Assembly (NCBI RefSeq): GCF_003363755.1 | Contig: NZ_CP031396.1 | Coordinates: 6,170,501 to 6,234,500, forward strand | DNA: 64,000 bases | Source: Pseudomonas protegens | Lineage (GTDB): Bacteria; Pseudomonadota; Gammaproteobacteria; Pseudomonadales; Pseudomonadaceae | Reading direction: 5' to 3' | Shown here: piece after piece, positions 1-8,396 of the stretch | Numbering within the stretch: position 1 is the stretch's first letter | How the letters are laid out: the number at the start of each line of letters is the position of its first letter | Program-made: the position numbers and the translations under genes | Notes under the pieces: model-generated | Told to the model about the DNA's origin: nothing | Database searches by the model: none | What the model saw: only the letters and a program-made list of their open reading frames with translations

Positions 1-876
1 GTACTGCGCCACGTCGCGCCAGTTGATGGAGAACTTCTTGTAGTTCTCCCGGCCCAGGCCCAGCACCGCATTGGGGCCGACGGTGACGCTGCCGTCGATC
101 ATGCGGGTCAGGTGCACGCCGAGGAATGGCAGCTCCGGGTCGGGGATCGGGTAGATCAGGTGATTGACGATGTTGTTCTTCGAGGCCGGCAGGCGGAAGT
201 ACTCGCCGCGGAAGGGGATGATCTGGTGGTCGATCTTCACCCCGGCCAGGGTCGCCAGGCGATCCGATTGCAGGCCGGCACAGACCACCAGTTTCTTCGC
301 CTGCCAGCTGCCGCCATGGCTGTTGACCGTGACGCTGTCGGCGTTTTCCTGGATCGCGGTCACGGTCTGGCTGAGGCAGATTTCTCCACCGTCGCGGCGG
401 ATCACCCGGGCCATGGTTTCGCAGACTTCGCGGTAGTCGACGATGCCGGTGGCGTCGAGGAACAGCCCGCCGAGGCCGACGATGTTCGGCTCACGCTGAC
501 GCAGTTGCTCGGCGTCCAGGCGCTCCACCTTCAGGCCGTTCTGTTGTGAGCGCTGGTACAGGGCTTCCATGCGCTGCATTTCCAGGGCGTTGGACGCTAC
601 CAGCACCTTGCCGCAGACCTCGAACTTGATTCCGTGCTCGCTGCAGAACTGCTTGGTGGCCTCGGCGCCGCGCTTGCACAGGTCGGCCTTGAGGCTGCCC
701 GGCGCGTAGTAGATACCGGCGTGGATCACCCCGCTGTTGTGACCGGTCTGGTGCCGGGCCAGGACATTTTCCTTTTCCAGGATCACCAGCGAGGCGCCCG
801 GCTGGCGCTTGAGGATCTCCATGGCCGTGGCCAGTCCGACGATGCCGCCGCCGATGATGCAAAAGTCATAAATCAT
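1..876 (-). CDS. lhgO: L-2-hydroxyglutarate oxidase LhgO (C-terminus cut by window edge)
   Basis: FAD-dependent oxidation of L-2-hydroxyglutarate to 2-oxoglutarate, feeding electrons to the respiratory chain. I translated the minus strand from the ATG at 876; 292 codons are open to base 1, so roughly the last quarter of a typical ~400-residue LhgO is missing. The N-terminus carries the FAD-binding GGGIVGLA dinucleotide fold at about residues 9-16, then the family's HQTGHNSGVIHAGIYY stretch and the RGEYF region. It lies 115 bp downstream of a GntR/FCD regulator on the same strand, but a terminator and its own operator copy separate the two, so it probably has its own promoter. D-amino-acid-oxidase relatives are possible, but the motif set fits LhgO best. 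Confidence 0.9.
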   Translation of the reverse strand, partial: MIYDFCIIGGGIVGLATAMEILKRQPGASLVILEKENVLARHQTGHNSGVIHAGIYYAPGSLKADLCKRGAEATKQFCSEHGIKFEVCGKVLVASNALEMQRMEALYQRSQQNGLKVERLDAEQLRQREPNIVGLGGLFLDATGIVDYREVCETMARVIRRDGGEICLSQTVTAIQENADSVTVNSHGGSWQAKKLVVCAGLQSDRLATLAGVKIDHQIIPFRGEYFRLPASKNNIVNHLIYPIPDPELPFLGVHLTRMIDGSVTVGPNAVLGLGRENYKKFSINWRDVAQY

Positions 877-922
877 GGTTCTGGGTACCTTGGATCAAAC
901 GGTTTCAAGTCTGGTTATCAGG

Positions 923-933
923 TTGTCAGACTA
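923..933. promoter_or_regulatory. Putative GntR/FCD operator copy upstream of lhgO
   Basis: TTGTCAGACTA, inside the 14-mer TCAGGTTGTCAGAC that also occurs upstream of the regulator gene at 1719-1732. It is the weaker of the two copies, one base off the perfect palindrome. The position 42-55 bp before the lhgO start fits repression of lhgO by the adjacent regulator (inference). Confidence 0.6.
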
Positions 934-944
934 AGTGTTCCGAT

Positions 945-971
945 AAAAAAACCGCAGGCTAGCGCTTGCGG
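945..971 (-). terminator. Rho-independent terminator after the GntR gene
   Basis: On the minus strand an imperfect GC-rich hairpin (952-971, arms CCGCA/TGCGG with an inner GC pair) is followed directly by seven T residues (951-945). It sits 20 bp beyond the regulator's stop codon. Confidence 0.7.
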
Positions 972-991
972 CTTGAAGCGTGTTGCAGGTG

Positions 992-1702
992 TCAGTCGAG
1001 GGTTGGCAGCTCCAGGTCCAGGCGCTTGGCCGCGGCACGCAAGTGAGCATCGGCACAAGCGGCGGCGGCCTGGCGATCACCGGCGGCAATGGCCTGGTAC
1101 AGCGCCTGGTGTTCCTGGGTGGCATCGGCGGAACCGCCGACCTGGCGCCGCGCCGAGTTTTCCCAGGCGGCCTTGCGGGCGCTGGTTAGCTGGCTGCGCA
1201 GAAAATCATGGAAGGCCACGAAGTAGTCGTTCTTGCTGGCCTCGGCGATGGCCCGGTGAAACTCCACGTCCGCCAACCCCGCGGCTTCGAAATCGCTGCG
1301 CTTGTCGTGCATTTCCTGCAGGGCTTGCTGCATGCGCTGCAGATCGGCGGCATCGCGGCGCTGGGCGGCAATCGACGCAGCCTGGGTTTCGATCCACAGG
1401 CGCATCTCGAACATCTGCGCCAGATCCGGCAGGCGGCCATCGGCCTGGGGGAAGCGGAACACCGTGCCGGCCGGGGTCTTGGAAATGTACGACCCCAGGC
1501 CGCGCCGGGCGATCAGCACGCCATCGGCCTTGAGCTGGGCAATGGCTTCGCGCACCACCGAGCGGCTGACATTCAGCTGCTCGGCCAGTTGCTGTTCAGT
1601 GGGCAGGCGCGACTCGGGAGCCAGGCGGCCGGAGTCGATCTCGGTACGGATCGCATTGACCACACGCACAACGAGAGAGTCGGGACGCTGGAGTTCAAGC
1701 AT
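992..1702 (-). CDS. GntR/FadR-type transcriptional regulator (FCD domain)
   Basis: 236-residue DNA-binding regulator. The N-terminal winged helix-turn-helix (about residues 10-75) has the GntR signature with the LPTEQQLAEQLNVSRSVVREAI core. The rest is an all-helical FCD ligand domain with conserved Arg and His residues typical of metal/carboxylate binding (MRLWIETQAA, VEFHRAIAEAS). FCD regulators usually sense small organic acids, so with lhgO next door 2-hydroxyglutarate or a related acid is a plausible effector (inference). Two near-identical palindromic sites lie before this gene and before lhgO, implying autoregulation. The ATG at 1702 is used. Confidence 0.88.
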   Translation of the reverse strand: MLELQRPDSLVVRVVNAIRTEIDSGRLAPESRLPTEQQLAEQLNVSRSVVREAIAQLKADGVLIARRGLGSYISKTPAGTVFRFPQADGRLPDLAQMFEMRLWIETQAASIAAQRRDAADLQRMQQALQEMHDKRSDFEAAGLADVEFHRAIAEASKNDYFVAFHDFLRSQLTSARKAAWENSARRQVGGSADATQEHQALYQAIAAGDRQAAAACADAHLRAAAKRLDLELPTLD

Positions 1703-1723
1703 GGAGAAACCTTGGTAGTCAGG

Positions 1724-1734
1724 TTGTCAGACAA
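1724..1734. promoter_or_regulatory. Putative GntR/FCD operator, perfect palindrome
   Basis: TTGTCAGACAA reads the same on both strands except for the central base and lies 22 bp upstream of the regulator's ATG. FadR-subfamily operators have a GT-N3-AC core, which this matches. A second copy is at 923-933. Confidence 0.65.
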
Positions 1735-1881
1735 TAGCGGGTGGGATTTTTCACTGTCAAGAAAAAACCACGGTGCAGCGGCGCCGGTAGCCGTTAGAGC
1801 CCCGGCGCCGCGTGCTCAGGCGTTGCCTGGGCTGCCACTCGCTGGCGCTGGGCAATGCCTCCGGGCGCCGGGCGGGCGGGG

Positions 1882-2757
1882 TCACACCGCGTCCTCGTTG
1901 CCGCGCAGCAGTGCTGCTTGCAACCACTCACAGAAGCTTCGGGTCAGTGCACTGCTCTCGCTGTCCCGATGAACCAGCCAGGCCCAGGTCGGGCCGCGCA
2001 CGCTCTGTTCGCACAGGGGCACCAGCAGGTCCTGACGGCGGGCCTGTTGCGCCAGCAACTGGCTGACCAGGGCAATCCCATGGCCGGAGCAGGCGGCGTC
2101 CAGGAGCAACCCGGGATCGGAAAAATTCAGGCCGTTGCTGCGCTGGCCGATGTCTGTACCGCCTTCCACCACCCAGTGGCTCCAGTCCATTTCCCGTTCG
2201 CCATGCAAGGTGGTGCGTAGCTCCTGGGGCTGCTCCAGCAGGGACGGGTGACAGGCCGGGTACAGACGGTCGTGGTACAGCTCCAGGTAGCTGCACTCGG
2301 CCTGGGCGCTGAGGTCGTCGCGCAGGGTCAGGTCGATGGTCTGGGTGCTCATGTCCGGCGGTTCGAAGCTGGTGAACAGCCACAGGTCCACCTCGGGGTG
2401 CAGGCGATGGAACTCCCCCAGGCGTGGCAGCAACCAGTGACGGGCAAAGGCTGGGCTGGTATTGACCACCAACTGATTGGGCTTGCGGTACTGCTCGAGG
2501 CGACGGATGCCCACCGCCAGTTGTTGCAGCAGCGACTGGGTGGTGCTGCGCAGGTCATGCCCGGCATCGGTGAGGGTGACGCTGCGGCCGCTGCGGTGGA
2601 ACAGCGGCTGTTCGAGGAAGGTTTCCAGGCTGCGGATCTGCTGGCTGATGGCCGACTGGGTGAGGTGCAGCTCTTGCGCGGCCTTGTGGAAACTGCCCAG
2701 GCGCGCGGCGGCTTCGAAACCGCGCAGGGCATTCAGGGGAGGCCAGTGTTTCAACAT
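1882..2757 (-). CDS. LysR-family transcriptional regulator (GcvA-like)
   Basis: 291 residues. The N-terminal winged helix-turn-helix (about residues 5-65) contains LNALRGFEAAARLGSFHKAA and HLTQSAISQQIRSLE, as in the GcvA/AmpR branch. The remainder is a periplasmic-binding-like effector domain. It is divergent from the agmatine operon starting at 2895, with a 137-bp AT-richer shared promoter region, the usual layout for a LysR regulator of the adjacent operon. Agmatine or N-carbamoylputrescine could be the effector (inference). The agu regulators I recall from P. aeruginosa belong to other families, so this regulator may differ. Confidence 0.88.
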   Translation of the reverse strand: MLKHWPPLNALRGFEAAARLGSFHKAAQELHLTQSAISQQIRSLETFLEQPLFHRSGRSVTLTDAGHDLRSTTQSLLQQLAVGIRRLEQYRKPNQLVVNTSPAFARHWLLPRLGEFHRLHPEVDLWLFTSFEPPDMSTQTIDLTLRDDLSAQAECSYLELYHDRLYPACHPSLLEQPQELRTTLHGEREMDWSHWVVEGGTDIGQRSNGLNFSDPGLLLDAACSGHGIALVSQLLAQQARRQDLLVPLCEQSVRGPTWAWLVHRDSESSALTRSFCEWLQAALLRGNEDAV

Positions 2758-2894
2758 GATTGATAAGCCTTGCTGATCAGAATTGCGCTAAATCTATCGT
2801 TTGTTGAGGGTTTTTCAAAGTCATAGCATGGGCGCAATGGTTCGACCCTGTTGGTCGATTGATAAAAAAACCTTACTTCAGAGGTGCAGCGCCC

Positions 2895-3953
2895 ATGTTC
2901 AGCAATCACCATCAAACCCAGGGTTGGAGGATGCCCGCCGAGTGGGCGCCCCACGCCGCGACCTGGATGGTCTGGCCCCACAATCAGGCCCTGTGGGAGT
3001 CGGTCTGGGGCGTGACCCTGGCCGATGTGCAGGCGGATTTTGCGCGGGTGGCCAATGCCATTGCCCGTTTCGAGCCGGTGAAACTGGTGGTGGACCCGGT
3101 GGCTCTGGACAGTGCCCGCGCGCTGTGTGGCGACCATGTCGAGCTGATTGCCCAGGCGGTGAATGACAGCTGGTGCCGCGACTCCGGACCGAGTTTTATC
3201 TGTCATCCGCAGCAAGGCCTGGCCGGGGTCAGTTGGCGCTTCAATGCCTGGGGTGAAAAATCGGCTCACGACCTGGATCGAAGCCTGGCTCGGCGCCTGC
3301 TCGACGAGCTGGGGCTGCCCAGTTTCGGTAGCCCGCTGGCCAACGAAGGCGGTGCCATCCATGTGGACGGCGAGGGCACCCTGATCACCACCGAGTCGGT
3401 GCTGCTCAACCCCAATCGCAACCCGGGCCTGAGCAAGGCCGAGATCGAGGACGTCTTCAGCCGTTTGCTGGGGGTGCAGAAGACCATCTGGCTGCCGGGT
3501 GACCCGGACCATGTCACCGGTGACATGACTGATGGCCATGTCGACGGGGTGTGCGCCTTCGCGCGCCCAGCGGTGTTGTTGGTGGATGCTACCCACGATC
3601 AGGAGTCGGTGTACGCCGAAGTGGTGCGCGAGAACCGCCGGGCCTTGGAGCTGGCCCGGGATGCCCAGGGGCGCAGCTTCGAACTGATCGAACTGTTCGA
3701 AGCCAGTGCTGCGGTGGACGCTCGGGCCGAGGTGTTCTGCGCGTCCTACACCAACTTCTACCTGGCCAATGGCGCGGTGATCATGCCGGCCTACGGCATC
3801 GCTGCCGATCAAGCGGCGGCCCAGGTGTTGTCCCGGGCTTTTCCCGGGCGGGAAGTGGTGCCGGTACGGATCAACCACCTGGCCCACGGCGGCGGTGGCG
3901 TGCACTGCATCACCCAGCAGCAGCCGCTGTGGCCGCTGGAGGTGCTGGCATGA
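2895..3953 (+). CDS. aguA: Agmatine deiminase (agmatine iminohydrolase)
   Basis: Converts agmatine to N-carbamoylputrescine and ammonia, the first step from decarboxylated arginine to putrescine. 352 residues from the ATG at 2895, chosen because GAGGTG lies just upstream (2881-2886) and the protein then begins near the conserved MPAEWAPHAATWMVWP. An in-frame ATG at 2859 lacks this support. Family hallmarks are the SWCRDSGPSF, FNAWG, NEGGAIHVDGEGT and NPNRNPGLSK motifs and the catalytic cysteine in GGGGVHCITQQQP (Cys338). It overlaps aguB by ATGA. No signal peptide is visible, so this is the cytoplasmic copy. Confidence 0.95.
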   Translation: MFSNHHQTQGWRMPAEWAPHAATWMVWPHNQALWESVWGVTLADVQADFARVANAIARFEPVKLVVDPVALDSARALCGDHVELIAQAVNDSWCRDSGPSFICHPQQGLAGVSWRFNAWGEKSAHDLDRSLARRLLDELGLPSFGSPLANEGGAIHVDGEGTLITTESVLLNPNRNPGLSKAEIEDVFSRLLGVQKTIWLPGDPDHVTGDMTDGHVDGVCAFARPAVLLVDATHDQESVYAEVVRENRRALELARDAQGRSFELIELFEASAAVDARAEVFCASYTNFYLANGAVIMPAYGIAADQAAAQVLSRAFPGREVVPVRINHLAHGGGGVHCITQQQPLWPLEVLA

Positions 3954-4858
3954 GCCCGTTGATCGTCGCTACCGTCCAGATGCCCTGTACCTGGGACTTG
4001 CCAGGCAACCTTGATCGCGCCGAACAACGGGTGCGGGAAGCGGCGGCCCAAGGTGCCCAGGTCATCCTCCTGCAGGAACTGTTCGCCACGCCGTACTTCT
4101 GCATCGAGCAACAGCACCAGCACCTGGCCCTGGCCGAGGACTATGCCGGCAGCCAGGTACTCAAGCGCTTCGCCGCCCTGGCCCGGGAGCTGGGGGTGGT
4201 GCTGCCCCTGAGCTGGTTCGAGCGGGCCGGCACGGCCTACTTCAATTCCCTCAGCGTCGCCGACGCTGACGGACGCCTGTTGGGGGTGTACCGCAAGACC
4301 CATATCCCCAACGCGGTGGGTTATCAGGAGAAGGAATACTTCAGCCCAGGCGACACCGGTTTCCGGGTCTGGGATACGGCTTACGGACGCCTGGGGATCG
4401 GCATCTGCTGGGACCAGTGGTTTCCCGAGACCGCCCGCTGCCTGGCGTTGCAAGGGGCCGAGGTATTACTGTTTCCCACCGCCATCGGTTCTGAGCCGGG
4501 AGCGGCCGATCTTGATTCCCGGGACCACTGGCAGATGACCATGCGCGGCCATGCTGCGGCCAATCTGCTGCCCGTGGTAGCGGCCAACCGCATCGGCCGC
4601 GAAGTGGCCACCAGCGATCCGACGCTGCATATGGATTTCTATGGCTCGTCCTTTATCTGCGATCACAAGGGCAGCCTGCTGGCCGCGGCTGATCGCACGA
4701 CCGACGGCGTGCTGTTGCACAGCCTGGACCTTGCGGCCATGGCCGAAGAGCGCCGCACCTGGGGCATCTTCCGTGACCGGCGCCCGGAGATGTACGGCCC
4801 CCTGCTGAGCCTCGATGGACAACGCATCCACCCCCACTGGACTACCCGGGAGGCATGA
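3950..4858 (+). CDS. aguB: N-carbamoylputrescine amidase
   Basis: Nitrilase-superfamily enzyme hydrolysing N-carbamoylputrescine to putrescine, CO2 and ammonia. 302 residues from the ATG that overlaps the aguA stop codon; the frame is open upstream of this, but translational coupling and the conserved MSPLIVATVQM start decide it. The catalytic Glu-Lys-Cys triad is visible at Glu43 (LLQELF), Lys116 (YRKTHIPN) and Cys153 (GICWDQWFPE). One base separates its stop from the following binding-protein gene, so the operon is tightly packed. Together with aguA it completes agmatine to putrescine. Confidence 0.95.
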   Translation: MSPLIVATVQMPCTWDLPGNLDRAEQRVREAAAQGAQVILLQELFATPYFCIEQQHQHLALAEDYAGSQVLKRFAALARELGVVLPLSWFERAGTAYFNSLSVADADGRLLGVYRKTHIPNAVGYQEKEYFSPGDTGFRVWDTAYGRLGIGICWDQWFPETARCLALQGAEVLLFPTAIGSEPGAADLDSRDHWQMTMRGHAAANLLPVVAANRIGREVATSDPTLHMDFYGSSFICDHKGSLLAAADRTTDGVLLHSLDLAAMAEERRTWGIFRDRRPEMYGPLLSLDGQRIHPHWTTREA

Positions 4859-4859
4859 T

Positions 4860-5981
4860 ATGCAACCGACTGGCAAACCCCGCTTGCAGGCACTCGGCTG
4901 GTTGCTCGCCGCGACCCTGGTATCGACCCAGGCCCGGGCCGAAGCCGAGGACAAGACCCTGCGCCTGTATAACTGGGCCGACTATTTCGCCGCCGATACC
5001 CTGAGTCGCTTTACCGCCGAAACCGGGATCAAGGTGATCTACGACGTCATGGAAGGCAGCGAAGTGCTGGAAGCCAAGCTGATGACGGGCGGCAGCGGCT
5101 ACGACCTGATCTTCCCCGGCGACACCGTGGCCGAACGGCTGATGCGCGCCGGCAGCCTGCAGACCCTGGACCCGAGCAAGCTGAGCGGCCTGGACGACAT
5201 CGAGCCCGGTCTGCAAAAACTGCGGACCCAGTACCCCCGCGCCAGCCAGGCGACGGTGCCCTACACCTGGGGCACCATCGGCTTGACCTACAACGCACAG
5301 CAGGTCGCCGAGCGCCTGCCCAATGCCCCGGTGAACAGCCTGGACCTGTTGTTCAAGCCCGAGCTGGCGAGCAAGTTTGCCGATTGCGGAATCTCGGTCA
5401 TCGACTCGCCGGATGAAGTGCTGGCGGTGGCGCTCAACTACCTCGGGCGTGAACCGCGCAGCGCCAAGCCGGCGGATCTGCAGGCCGCCGGCGAACTGCT
5501 GGGGAAGCTGCGGCCCTACATCCGCAAGTTCCAGTCGCAGCCAGTGACCGACCTGGTCAACGGCAATCTGTGCCTGTCTCTGGGTTACAGCGGCGACATG
5601 ACCCAGGCCCAGCGCGCTGCCGATGCCGCGGGGAAAAAGGTCGACTTCCAGTACCGCATCCCCCGTGAAGGCACCACGGTGTGGATGGACACCATGGCGA
5701 TCCCCAAGGACGCCCGGCACCCGGAGTACGCCTATGCCTTTATCAACTTTGTCATGCGCCCGGAGAACATGGCGGCCATCAGCAACTCCACCGGCTATCC
5801 CACGGCCAATGCCAAGGCCCGGCCCGCTGTCGATCCGCAGATGCGCGACAACCCGGACATCTACCCGGATCAAGCCAGCTTCGAACGCCTGATCCCCGGC
5901 CGGGACATCCCACAGGCCGACATGCGCGCCCGAATGCGCGCCTGGACCAAGTTCAAGACCGCGACAGCACCAAGCCCCTGA
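4860..5981 (+). CDS. Periplasmic polyamine-binding protein (PotF/SpuD-like)
   Basis: 373 residues with a cleavable Sec signal peptide (hydrophobic run about 11-22, cleavage likely after ARA at 25-27). The mature part has the spermidine/putrescine-binding family signatures LRLYNWADYF, VIYDVMEGSEVLEAKLMTG, YDLIFPG and YTWGTIGLTYN. The ATG at 4860 follows GGGAGG. No permease or ATPase genes are adjacent, so it must pair with a transporter elsewhere or act as a sensor or scavenger. Its place in an agmatine operon makes agmatine or putrescine the likely ligand (inference). Confidence 0.85.
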   Translation: MQPTGKPRLQALGWLLAATLVSTQARAEAEDKTLRLYNWADYFAADTLSRFTAETGIKVIYDVMEGSEVLEAKLMTGGSGYDLIFPGDTVAERLMRAGSLQTLDPSKLSGLDDIEPGLQKLRTQYPRASQATVPYTWGTIGLTYNAQQVAERLPNAPVNSLDLLFKPELASKFADCGISVIDSPDEVLAVALNYLGREPRSAKPADLQAAGELLGKLRPYIRKFQSQPVTDLVNGNLCLSLGYSGDMTQAQRAADAAGKKVDFQYRIPREGTTVWMDTMAIPKDARHPEYAYAFINFVMRPENMAAISNSTGYPTANAKARPAVDPQMRDNPDIYPDQASFERLIPGRDIPQADMRARMRAWTKFKTATAPSP

Positions 5982-6007
5982 ACCCGGGCCGGCAGGCCGC
6001 GGTGCGG

Positions 6008-6062
6008 TTCGCCGGCAAGTCGGCTCCTACAATGTCCGGGTAGAAACAGGCTTGCCCGCGAA
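6008..6062. repeat. REP doublet (REPIN-like inverted pair)
   Basis: Two ~23-bp arms in inverted orientation, 6008-6030 (TTCGCCGGCAAGTCGGCTCC core) and 6040-6062 (ending GGCTTGCCCGCGAA). The same arm sequence recurs at 38002-38063. Such GCCGGCAAGCCGGC-type palindromes are common between genes in fluorescent pseudomonads. Confidence 0.75.
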
Positions 6063-6128
6063 GGCGCCCGTTAGCACCTCGCCTGCTTTTGTACCCCCTT
6101 CAGCAAACCCCACCCAGAGAATTGCCCC

Positions 6129-7247
6129 ATGCCCACCCGACGTGAACTTATCAAACAGGCCTCGCTGCTGGTCGCAATCACCGCGATGACCAGCCTGGGC
6201 CTGGGCTCCCGCCAAGCCCGAGCCCAGGAGCAGGACGACTGGTACCTGCCTGACGAAGGCGACCGCCAGCAGCGGGCCTTCATGGCCTTTGGCGCCCAGG
6301 ACGCGATCTGGGAAGACTTCACCTCTGATGTCCAGCAAGCCCAGGGGCGCATCGCCCGCGCCATCGCCGTCCATCAACCCCTGACCCTGTTCTGTCGCGA
6401 AGAGGAGCGCGACCTGGCCGAAACACTGTGCGGGACGCACAACATCAGCTACGTGATCACCGAGCTGGACGATATCTGGATGCGCGATATCGGCGCCAAC
6501 TTCGTCACCAACGCCCAGGGCCAACTGGGCGCGGTGGACTTCAACTTCAATGGCTGGGGCAACAAGCAGCGCCACGCCCGGGATGCCCGGCTGGCGAGGC
6601 AAATGGCCGACGCCGCCGATGCCCGGTACCTGCGCAGCGAGCTGGTAGGCGAGGGGGGCGGTATCGAGGTGGATGGCCACGGCACCGGGATCATGACCGA
6701 AAGCAGCTGGATCAACAGCAACCGCAACCCGGGTTGGAGCAAGGCCGAGGTGGAGGCTGAACTCAAGGCTTGTCTCGGCTTGCGCAAGATCATCTGGCTA
6801 CCGGGGATCAAGGGCCGGGACATCACTGATGCCCATGTCGACTTCTATGCACGTTTCGTCAGGCCCGGGGTGGTGGTGGCCAACCTCGACAACGACCCGG
6901 ACTCCTACGACCACCAGGTGACCCTCAAGCACCTGGAGATCCTGCGCAATGCCACCGATGCCGATGGCCGCAAGCTGCAGGTTCACACCCTGTCGCCGCC
7001 GCTGAACCCGCGCAAGACGCGCTTCAGCCGGGGCAACGACGATTTTGCCGCGGGCTACATCAACTACTTCGTGATCAATGGCGCGGTGATTTCCCCGCAG
7101 TTCGGCGATCCGGCGGCGGATGCCAAGGCCCTGGCCCTGCTGGAGAGCCTGTACCCCGGGCGGCAAGTGGTGCAGTTGGACATTGACGCCATCGCGGCGG
7201 GAGGCGGGGGAATCCACTGCGTGACCCATCAGCAGCCCGAGGTGTGA
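6129..7247 (+). CDS. Agmatine deiminase paralogue with Tat signal peptide
   Basis: 372 residues. The body is a complete agmatine deiminase: WMRDIGANFV, FNGWGNK, EGGGIEVDGHGT, NSNRNPGWSK, and the catalytic cysteine in GGGGIHCVTHQQP (Cys364). Unlike the first copy it begins with MPTRRELIKQ (twin Arg 4-5), a hydrophobic segment and an ARA cleavage site near residue 32, a Tat-type signal, so it probably acts in the periplasm. I recall a comparable P. aeruginosa PA14 locus (agu2ABCA') ending in a Tat-type deiminase, and the gene order here is the same. It lies 147 bp after the binding-protein gene, across a REP doublet. Confidence 0.9.
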   Translation: MPTRRELIKQASLLVAITAMTSLGLGSRQARAQEQDDWYLPDEGDRQQRAFMAFGAQDAIWEDFTSDVQQAQGRIARAIAVHQPLTLFCREEERDLAETLCGTHNISYVITELDDIWMRDIGANFVTNAQGQLGAVDFNFNGWGNKQRHARDARLARQMADAADARYLRSELVGEGGGIEVDGHGTGIMTESSWINSNRNPGWSKAEVEAELKACLGLRKIIWLPGIKGRDITDAHVDFYARFVRPGVVVANLDNDPDSYDHQVTLKHLEILRNATDADGRKLQVHTLSPPLNPRKTRFSRGNDDFAAGYINYFVINGAVISPQFGDPAADAKALALLESLYPGRQVVQLDIDAIAAGGGGIHCVTHQQPEV

Positions 7248-7385
7248 GGTTCGAGGGCGCTGGCAAAAGTGGTCTGCTCCTTTCGATTGAACTGGACTGA
7301 TCAAGCCCTCCACTCAAACCATAAGCTGGCGCTCCTCACCATCCAGGGGTTGACGTCTGGAGTGGGTTTTCAACAGGAGAGTGCA

Positions 7386-7844
7386 ATGAGTGATCAACAA
7401 CACGCAGTGACGATACGACCGATTCAGCCTGGCGATTATCAGCAGTGGTTGCAGTTGTGGCTGGCGTATCAGGATTTCTATCAGGTGACGCTGGATGAGC
7501 AGGTCAGTGTGGTTGCCTTCGAGCGTTTCTGCGATCCGCAAGAGCCGGTGTTTTCAGCGGTGGCGGTGCAGGGTGATGAGCTGATCGGTTTCGTCAACTC
7601 GGTGTTGCACCGTTCGACCTGGGCGGTAACCGACTTCTGTTATCTGGAGGACCTGTATGTCGCACCGGCAGTGCGGGGCAGTGGTGCGGGGAAACTGTTG
7701 ATCGAGTGGGTGCAGGCCTTTGCCCGGGAACAGCGGTGTGGGCGCTTGTATTGGCATACCCAGGAGAGCAACAAGCGTGCGCAGAGGTTGTATGACTGGG
7801 TGGCGCACAAGCCTGGGGTTATTGAGTATCGGATGGGGTTTTGA
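7386..7844 (+). CDS. GNAT-family N-acetyltransferase
   Basis: 152 residues from the ATG at 7386, which follows AGGAG; upstream open codons lack a ribosome site. The GNAT core is clear: the acetyl-CoA pyrophosphate loop VAPAVRGSGAGKLLIEWV (about 92-109) and the C-terminal NKRAQRLYDWV motif. Substrate unknown; close homologues are annotated only as GNAT acetyltransferases. It stands alone, convergent with the methyltransferase gene beyond a repeat-rich gap. Confidence 0.88.
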   Translation: MSDQQHAVTIRPIQPGDYQQWLQLWLAYQDFYQVTLDEQVSVVAFERFCDPQEPVFSAVAVQGDELIGFVNSVLHRSTWAVTDFCYLEDLYVAPAVRGSGAGKLLIEWVQAFAREQRCGRLYWHTQESNKRAQRLYDWVAHKPGVIEYRMGF

Positions 7845-8396
7845 GGCGCAGCGGGGGCTTTGGGTTTTTTTTGGGGGGCATATCCGTTGCTGCGGGTGTG
7901 GCGGCTGGCGGTTTCGCCCTTACGGCGAGTCACTTTGGGGCCCCAAAGTAACCAAAGGGCTTTGCCCCTCCACTCGGTGCCTCGCTGGGGCTCGGCATGC
8001 CCGAACTCCGGCATTGATCCGTGGGCCGCCGCCACCGGCCATCCCTGGCCGGGTGGCGGCTAACCCGGCATCCCTGCCGGGTTACCCACGGCTCAATGCC
8101 TGCGTTCGGCCATCGTGGTTAACGGGGCGTTCAGATCAAGATCAAAATCTGACGGCGGCCTGCCGGCCGGCCTGTTTCATCGCCGTTCGCGTTAATGTAG
8201 CCGCTGCCGCAGGCTGCGACCGGCTCCGCAGGAGACGCTAAACCTGCCTCCCCAATGTTCCTGAACCACCGCGTCGCCTGGTCTTGCGAGCGCTAGCGCT
8301 CGTTCGCAGCCTTCGGCAGCGGCTACAAGGAGCCAGCCTGCGCACCTTGGCTTTGGCTTTTGATCTTCCGGCCCCTTCCAAGCAGCGATGGCCCCT
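7845..8396. other. Repeat-rich intergenic region without a gene
   Basis: 552 bp between convergent genes. It begins with a T8/G6 run, then the CTTTGGGGCCCCAAAGTAAC block and CCCGGCATCCCTGCCGGGTT hairpins that I recognise as a dispersed, non-coding Pseudomonas repeat. It ends with the inverted REP pair annotated separately. A 16-bp perfect palindrome (CGAGCGCTAGCGCTCG) lies at 8287-8302. Small open frames here are by-products of the repeat. Confidence 0.7.
8196..8327. repeat. Inverted REP pair (TGTAGCCGCTGCCG type)
   Basis: Two 24-bp arms, 8196-8219 and 8304-8327, are inverted copies of each other with 23 of 24 matches (TGTAGCCGCTGCCG and its complement CGGCAGCGGCTACA at the outer ends). This is a familiar Pseudomonas REP class. 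The pair could fold into a long bidirectional hairpin between the convergent genes. Confidence 0.8.

Noticed and set aside
2751..3905. A 384-codon open frame opposite aguA
   Set aside because: aguA is unambiguous on the plus strand; the antisense frame has no recognisable features.
7860..8063. A small open frame in the repeat-rich intergenic region
   Set aside because: It lies in the CTTTGGGGCCCCAAAGTAAC dispersed repeat, which gives similar spurious frames throughout pseudomonads.
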